The notes under the pieces: model-generated
Told to the model about the DNA's origin: nothing
Seen by the model: the letters and a program-made list of their open reading frames with translations, nothing else
Database searches by the model: none
Shown here: in pieces, positions 59,401 through 64,000 of the stretch
Position numbering within the stretch: position 1 is the stretch's first letter
Layout of the letters: each line of letters starts with the position of its first letter
Translations under genes and position numbers: made by a program
From: Impatiens glandulifera
Lineage: Eukaryota; Streptophyta; Magnoliopsida; Ericales; Balsaminaceae
Reading direction: 5' to 3'
Assembly: GCF_907164915.1 (NCBI RefSeq)
Contig: NC_061866.1
Coordinates: 26,925,905 to 26,989,904 of the forward strand
DNA length: 64,000 bases

Positions 59401-61986
59401 AGGACATTACATATTTCTTTCTTGAGTGTTGCAGCTGTTGTATCATTAACATGCACAATTTGGAAAAAACGTTCCCGCAAAACACCATTAACATCTACAA
59501 ATCTAAAAATTATAGCCATTTGTTCCTTGTTAGATATATCCTTCGCTTCATCCACCAAAATACAAAATTTGGAATCTCCAATTTCATCACGTATTTTATT
59601 TCTGACCCTATTACCAATAATATGTAGGATTTCCTTTTGAACTTCGGGTGACGTATATTTTGCATTTCCTGGAGCTTTCTCTAAGATAACATTAGCAATA
59701 CTATCATTCCATTTTCCCAAGAGCTTTAACATCTCAATAAAATTACCTCGATTTTGGGAATCTAAAGATTCATCATGACCTCTTAACGCACATCCTTGCA
59801 AACTTAGCCAACGAACACTCTCAATTGTTGCTGTAAGCCTTAATCGATTCTTTTGAATTTGTTCAGAAGATTCTCGATTCATAACTTTATCTATATGTCG
59901 AGTTACATTCATCAAATCAACAACCAAATTTGAAGATGTATTGTGCACTGAGTTAGAACCACCCTCGTGAGACAAAAAGGCACACTTACCTCCATCATTA
60001 ACACGTTTCCAACTTTTGAAACCTTCAACTGTAAATGCAGATTGCTGAGATTTACCTGATTCAAAGAGATAACATGGAAAACAAAATACAGCATCCTTCG
60101 AAGGAGAGTACTCCAACCATGGGAACTTTTTAAACCAAGAGTATTGAAATCGACGTTGTTGTTTTCCAAATTCAGATCTCGGATACTCCGACAACATAGG
60201 TTGATATGGTCCCATTTTAATGTATGTTCGTCTAATTTCATCGTGATGATTTATAGGATGTCGCCACATAGAAATACGCAATCCAGGATCTCGTTCAAGA
60301 GTAGTTTCATCAAACTCAACTCTTTGAGATTTAGAAGGAGATTCTAAATTCTCATCAGAAATTACTATATTTGGTTCGATTGACTCAGATAATGAAGGAT
60401 TATCAATTTTTGGCTTAAAAAAAGATAAAATATTACCTTTTCTCTTTCTCTCTGAATTTGACATTAAAAATTGTTGAATAAATTTCAATATAAACCGATA
60501 GAATGGACTCCTCCGTTTTGACCTAATGAATAATAAGAAAGAATTCAAATTTTAAAATATGATCGTGTCTATTATTGTTAGGGACATATTGTCTTAGTTA
60601 GGTTGAATAAGTAAAGTAGTAAAGATTAAAGATAAACAATAAGAATAAGAATAAATTAAACAAATAACTAAATTTAATAAGTAACAGCATTACCTTAAAA
60701 GATGATTTTTGATTTGTTGTTACGAACTTGCAAACTTGAAGAAATAGAAAATGACCGGAGACTGGATTAGAAAATGACGGCTGGGATAGTGGGATTTAGG
60801 GTTAGACTTAGAAACTTAGAATATAAAATGATGGCTGCCGATTAGGTTAGGATTTAGGGTTAGACTTAGAAACTTATAATATAAAATGATGGCGGTCGAT
60901 TAGGTTAGGATTAGGGTTAGACTTAGAAACTTATAATATAAAATGATGGCCGCTTACTTAGTCGATTAGGTTAAAAAATTACTGGCGGCCGCTTATCCAA
61001 TTAGGTTAAAAAATTATGATTAATATTACTTATATTAAAAAATTATGATTAATATTACTTATATTAATTAGATATTAGGTTAGAAAAGAGCGGCGGCCGT
61101 TTATCCAATTAATTAGGTTAAAAAATTATGATTAATATTACTTATATTAATTAGTTATATTAATTAGATATTAGGCCTAAATAATAGAATATATTAGTGA
61201 GATTTATATGTTAGATTAATAAATATATTATAGAATATATTAGTGAGATAAAATAAATATAATATAATATATATAATTTGTTGGTTGTGGTGGGCCTCCG
61301 GGCTATAGGCTATAATTTAGCCTATTAGATAGCTATATAATTTTATATTATATAACATTTTACTACTAACTGAATAAATCCCTCCGGGCTACAGCCCGGG
61401 TTAAGTTGGGTGTGGCTCCGCCCCTGATCACATTACAAAACAAATGAAGCAAATTGTGACATTATAAAAGTCAAAAGATTTTTGAATAGTGGTTTCGAAG
61501 AGGTATTATTATTTTTTAAATGGGTTAAAGTTCATTATTGATATTTGATAAGTAATCAATATATACTAACCTAATTCCCGTATCCAACTTTCCAAGAAAA
61601 TCACTACGTTCGTATCTGATGAAGCATTCCTCTAGTTGGAGACTCGCGCCATACATGTGCGGACATGCCAATTGAACTTGGTCGGCTACGCTCTCAACAC
61701 ACTTCAAACACTCTCTTAGGTTGAGATCGCCACGACACTGGTAAAGACCATACATGGAAGCCTCGGACGAGTTGTCGTTAGCGATGGAAAAGCTTCCGTA
61801 GAGGCTCCGAGAGGAAGAAATGGCCATGGAAGTAAGCAAATTGTGTAAGGTTGATTCGTAAGGGGAGTTGGGTTGGTATGTTTCTTGGGAGGTGCAGGTT
61901 GCGTAGATAAAGTCATTGTAGATAGCCTTGATATGGATTATGTGAAAGAAGAACATGAAGAAGAGAGATTGGGAGGGTGTAGACAT
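56460..61986 (-). CDS. PDLP: Plasmodesmata-located protein (PDLP; two DUF26 domains and one membrane span)
   Basis: Three exons: 61986-61571, 56933-56644 and 56563-56460, giving 269 residues. All splice sites are GT/AG (AG|GTTAGT donor, TACAG acceptor; then G|GTACA and AATAG), and the codons join in phase. Signal peptide about 1-25. DUF26-1 has the C84-X8-C93-X2-C96 motif, DUF26-2 has C184-X8-C193-X2-C196. The linker DSSNEDDVGKT leads into a membrane helix (about 247-266) and a very short CRK tail. This is the PDLP layout: type I membrane proteins at plasmodesmata that affect callose and cell-to-cell traffic. Cysteine-rich receptor kinases are excluded, since no kinase follows. Intron 1 is 4,637 bp, of which 3.6 kb is a sense-oriented hAT transposon. 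Coding exons show no damage; effects on splicing are unknown. Confidence 0.92.
57177..57358. repeat. ~91-bp tandem duplication in PDLP intron 1
   Basis: CATAAATTAA... to GTTAAAGA occurs at about 57177-57267 and again at 57268-57358, both with TTAGGATAGAGTGGTTA. A looser copy is at 57645-57715. Confidence 0.8.
58038..60464 (-). CDS. hAT family transposase (TTF-type zinc finger/DUF4371/hAT C-terminal)
   Basis: Intact ORF; 808 residues from the chosen ATG at 60464 (MSNSERKRKGNILSFFKPK), where such proteins usually start. An in-frame ATG at 60548 would add 28 residues. Numbering from that longer form: basic N-terminus and TTF-type zinc finger with C156 and C159 (VFCFPCYLFE). RNase H-like core with likely catalytic D333 (ILVDEAKDIS) and D399 (GQGYDGASNMSG), TRWSSH motif, and E778 in the hAT dimerisation region (VSTATTERAFSAMK). 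It resembles plant proteins annotated as zinc finger MYM-type 1-like. It would cut and paste the element by binding its ends. Same strand as PDLP, so the host pre-mRNA contains it. No missing motif seen. Confidence 0.95.
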   Translation of the reverse strand: MSNSERKRKGNILSFFKPKIDNPSLSESIEPNIVISDENLESPSKSQRVEFDETTLERDPGLRISMWRHPINHHDEIRRTYIKMGPYQPMLSEYPRSEFGKQQRRFQYSWFKKFPWLEYSPSKDAVFCFPCYLFESGKSQQSAFTVEGFKSWKRVNDGGKCAFLSHEGGSNSVHNTSSNLVVDLMNVTRHIDKVMNRESSEQIQKNRLRLTATIESVRWLSLQGCALRGHDESLDSQNRGNFIEMLKLLGKWNDSIANVILEKAPGNAKYTSPEVQKEILHIIGNRVRNKIRDEIGDSKFCILVDEAKDISNKEQMAIIFRFVDVNGVLRERFFQIVHVNDTTAATLKKEICNVLTRYNLEINNMRGQGYDGASNMSGIFNGLQALFLKDCPYAYYVHCFAHRLQLALVTAAEKEISIWLFFSNLTTIINLMTSSSKRNTELQSAQANEIARSIADGERELGRGANQIGNLQRPGTTRWSSHFDSICSLIDMYDATINVLENIIEDGSSISMRGEAGGSLIVMKSFDFIFILHLMHKIMGITNLLSRDLQRKSIDILNAMNLVSFTKTLLLNLRNDGFDILLSNVISFCTRLDVDIPEMSARYKKYSRSCGQKDTITVEHHFHYDIFNAAIDFQLEELNFRFSDDTVELLSLSSTLDPNDKFKNFNIDKILTIAKKYYPEDFTRQEMHHLRSQLLHFEIDIVCHEKFQNMSTISELCRGLFETKKLEQYHLIDRLIRLVLTLPVSTATTERAFSAMKHIKKVYRNKMGEDFLTDSMIIYIEREFVSSIDTNSIIDDYYISKNRKSQLQ
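60792..60965. repeat. Three 58-bp tandem units near the hAT 5' end
   Basis: GGATTTAGGGTTAGACTTAG... repeats at 60792, 60850 and 60908, between transposase start and TIR. This is where hAT promoters and transposase-binding sites usually lie. Confidence 0.85.
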
Positions 61987-63762
61987 GGATTGTATTGATC
62001 ACTAGATCGACTTGTTTAATCTATTAGTTTCTCATTCGTTTATGATGAAGAATTTGAGTTATGATATGTGTGGTTGGTTGCTTTTTCTAAGGACAACTTT
62101 TGAAATAAAGTTCAAAAGTAAGGAATATTTTTAATAGCCATAACTTATAGAGAAAGATGAAATAAAGCACCTATCCTTTCTTTTTCAATAATCAGCATCT
62201 TTTAATTGACCAAAATGAGTGTGGGAAAAATTATACAATTCATGTCATGTCACCAATAATATGAAACAAATTACTTAAAAATTTAGTCTCCTCTTATACA
62301 CAAATGTGAGTCTAATTATATGATGCATTTACAAAATAACTCTATATATACATCAAGAGACTCATCTTTGATAATTAAATAAATTCAGTGCATGTGGTAT
62401 ATATCTCAATGGGCCTATTTGAAAATGTCTTTTGTGTTTGGAATTGGACTCCAAGATGTGAAATTATCAAAAACATTATGTCAATACAAATTGTATTATC
62501 TAATATCTTATCTAAAAATAAATGTGAATAAGATCATGTTCAAAACAGAAGTAAGTTAAACACAAATTAAAATTTGTATTAACAGTTTTTCATATAAATC
62601 TGAATCGATCTGGCCACAATTCTAGAAATTAAGTGCTTTCAATGAACCCATGTAAGAAATTACTAGCACAGACTTTTGTGTTCAAAGTTTCTACATTATG
62701 ACTTATTATATGATGTGTAACTAATTCATTCAATCAATGAACTTATTTAAATGAAGTGTAACATGGGTTAGTTTATATTCTATAAAGATAATGTCATGTG
62801 TTAGAGTTCATAGATATGACTATGCATGGTTTTAAATAGAAACACAATCAAATGTAATAAGTTTATATGGTTTATAATACAATGAACTTTATAAATTATA
62901 TATAAGAAATACTTTCATATTCATAGTGATGATGTCACTATAAATAAATGTTGTGCTTGATTCAACTTATAAACTGAATCATATTCATAGTGATGAACTC
63001 AGGATAAATAAATGTTGTGTTTGATTCAACTTATAAACTGAAATTATAGGCTGTTAAAAAAAATTAATTAATAATTAAAAAAATTATAATTAAACACATT
63101 TTACTTTTAAAATAAATTTATTATTTATTTCCTAGCGTTTAATTTTTTAAGTTTTTATTCTCTTTTATCATTTTTTTTCTTCTTTTTCTAAGTTTTCTTT
63201 TCATTTATTTATTTATATAATTTTATTTAATAATCAAATAATTATATATATATATATATATATTAAATTCAGAAATAAACCTCAGACGTATATATAACTC
63301 CAAAAAAATCATATAGATCTATATATTATTACACTTAATTTGAGTGTTCTTTTTTTCCTACTAATCAGAAAGCAGCAGAAAGCAGCATTATTATTTTATT
63401 ATTAAATAAGATGAATCCATCTAAATAAACTTGATAAACAATGTGAAGAATGTGTTTTACCTAACTAAGCATTATTAAGTGAAACTTGTTTTATTTCACT
63501 GCACTGATCAGTGACGATAAATAACTAATATGTTTTATTTATAATTATATATATATAAACATATTTATAATTTTATTTGTGTTGTATTTAAATTAATTTG
63601 TATTAGTTATATTATAATTTATACAATTATATATATATATATATAAATATACAAATATAATTATAAATTAATTTGTATTAATTATTAATTATTTTATTGT
63701 TTATATAACATATTAATAATTTTATAATCTATATAATTAAATTTATTTGTGATATATTTAAA
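61987..63762. other. PDLP upstream region and AT-rich DNA
   Basis: Presumed promoter of the PDLP gene. A 64-bp tandem duplication (62915-62978 and 62979-63042, TCATATTCATAGTGATGA) and TA runs near 63243-63263 and 63631-63644. No other gene seen. Confidence 0.6.
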
Positions 63763-63774
63763 TTAATTTGTATT

Positions 63775-64000
63775 AGGGCTGAAAATGAGTGAAGCCGCTT
63801 GTGAGCTGATCGCGAGCCGCTCGGTCAAAACTCGGCTTGAGCTTGACTTTGATCGAGTTCGAGCCGAGCTCGAGTCGACTCGTTTAATATTCGAGTTGAA
63901 CTCGAGCTTATATAATGTTTGTTCGATGGCTTGTCCACATGATAATATATAATATATATTTATTTATTTAATATAAAAAACTTAAAATTTAAATATATTT
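63775..64000. mobile_element. Start of a hAT-like MITE (partial, runs off the window)
   Basis: TAGGGCTGAAAATGAG followed by GAGCCGAGCTCGAGTCGACT-type GC-rich repeats and then AT-rich sequence is a layout I know from common small plant hAT-type repeats. Only one end is in the window, so TSD and length cannot be checked. Confidence 0.45.

Larger units (their letters stand above)
57822..61426 (-). mobile_element. Complete hAT transposon in PDLP intron 1
   Basis: 3,605 bp with 14-bp TIRs, CAGGGGCGGAGCCA at 57822 and its complement ending at 61426. A perfect 8-bp TSD, ATCACATT, flanks it (57814-57821 and 61427-61434). CCCGGGCT-containing subterminal sequence is present at both ends. An uninterrupted transposase ORF lies inside. 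The intact ends, TSD and ORF suggest recent movement and possible autonomy. Confidence 0.96.

Noticed and set aside
58696..60347. Plus-strand ORFs within the hAT element
   Set aside because: Antisense shadows of the intact transposase.

Overview
The window is nuclear DNA of a flowering plant. It is AT-rich and gene-poor, and LTR retrotransposons nested in one another fill most of it. It carries an intronless family-1 glycosyltransferase of the UGT72 type and a plasmodesmata-located protein with two DUF26 domains and one membrane span. It also carries a tRNA-like SINE and Copia elements primed by initiator Met-tRNA. The long extra ORF behind pol in two Copia elements resembles one I recall as abundant in Lamiales such as Gesneriaceae. 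An asterid, perhaps Lamiales, is therefore my best guess, at low confidence.

Layout. 0.2-2.3 kb: a CACTA-like DNA element made of two large arrays of short repeats facing each other. 2.9-3.0 kb: a SINE with an 11-bp target-site duplication (TSD). 4.0-4.6 kb: an FtsH protease pseudogene cut short at an inverted repeat. 4.7-5.5 kb: a Mutator-like MITE that is one long hairpin with a 10-bp TSD, in the promoter region of the UGT gene. 5.6-7.0 kb: the intact UGT72B-like gene. 8.2-21.6 kb: a decayed Ty3/gypsy element split by Copia element E1 (9695-19740, 5-bp TSD). 21.6-22.1 kb: a 500-base assembly gap. 22.1-36.2 kb: Copia element E2, itself split by a 4.5-kb antisense Copia element, E3 (25588-30067). 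37.4-38.4 kb: a second Ty3 gag remnant. 38.75-40.45 kb: an antisense solo LTR (S) related to E1. 40.5-47.6 kb: repeat-rich DNA without recognisable genes. 47.7-51.5 kb: an antisense, deleted Copia element, E4, with an internal tandem duplication. 51.5-56.4 kb: repeats. 56.46-61.99 kb: the PDLP gene on the minus strand, whose first intron holds a 3.6-kb hAT transposon with an intact transposase ORF. The last bases hold the start of a hAT-like MITE.

The most unusual material is the E1/E2/S family. E1 and E2 have each lost almost all of pol, with different breakpoints, yet both keep gag and a very long accessory ORF. All five LTR copies carry arrays of short inverted repeats (TTAGAC-N6-GTCTAA and relatives), so the transcript could fold into a chain of hairpins. 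The second notable point is the hAT element: an open transposase ORF, 14-bp terminal inverted repeats and a perfect 8-bp TSD, inserted in the sense direction inside an otherwise intact PDLP gene.

Only three ORFs look intact: the UGT, the PDLP (spliced, 269 aa) and the hAT transposase. All other coding traces are pseudogenes. Coordinates, repeats and TSDs were read by eye. Family assignments come from recognised motifs, not from a search.
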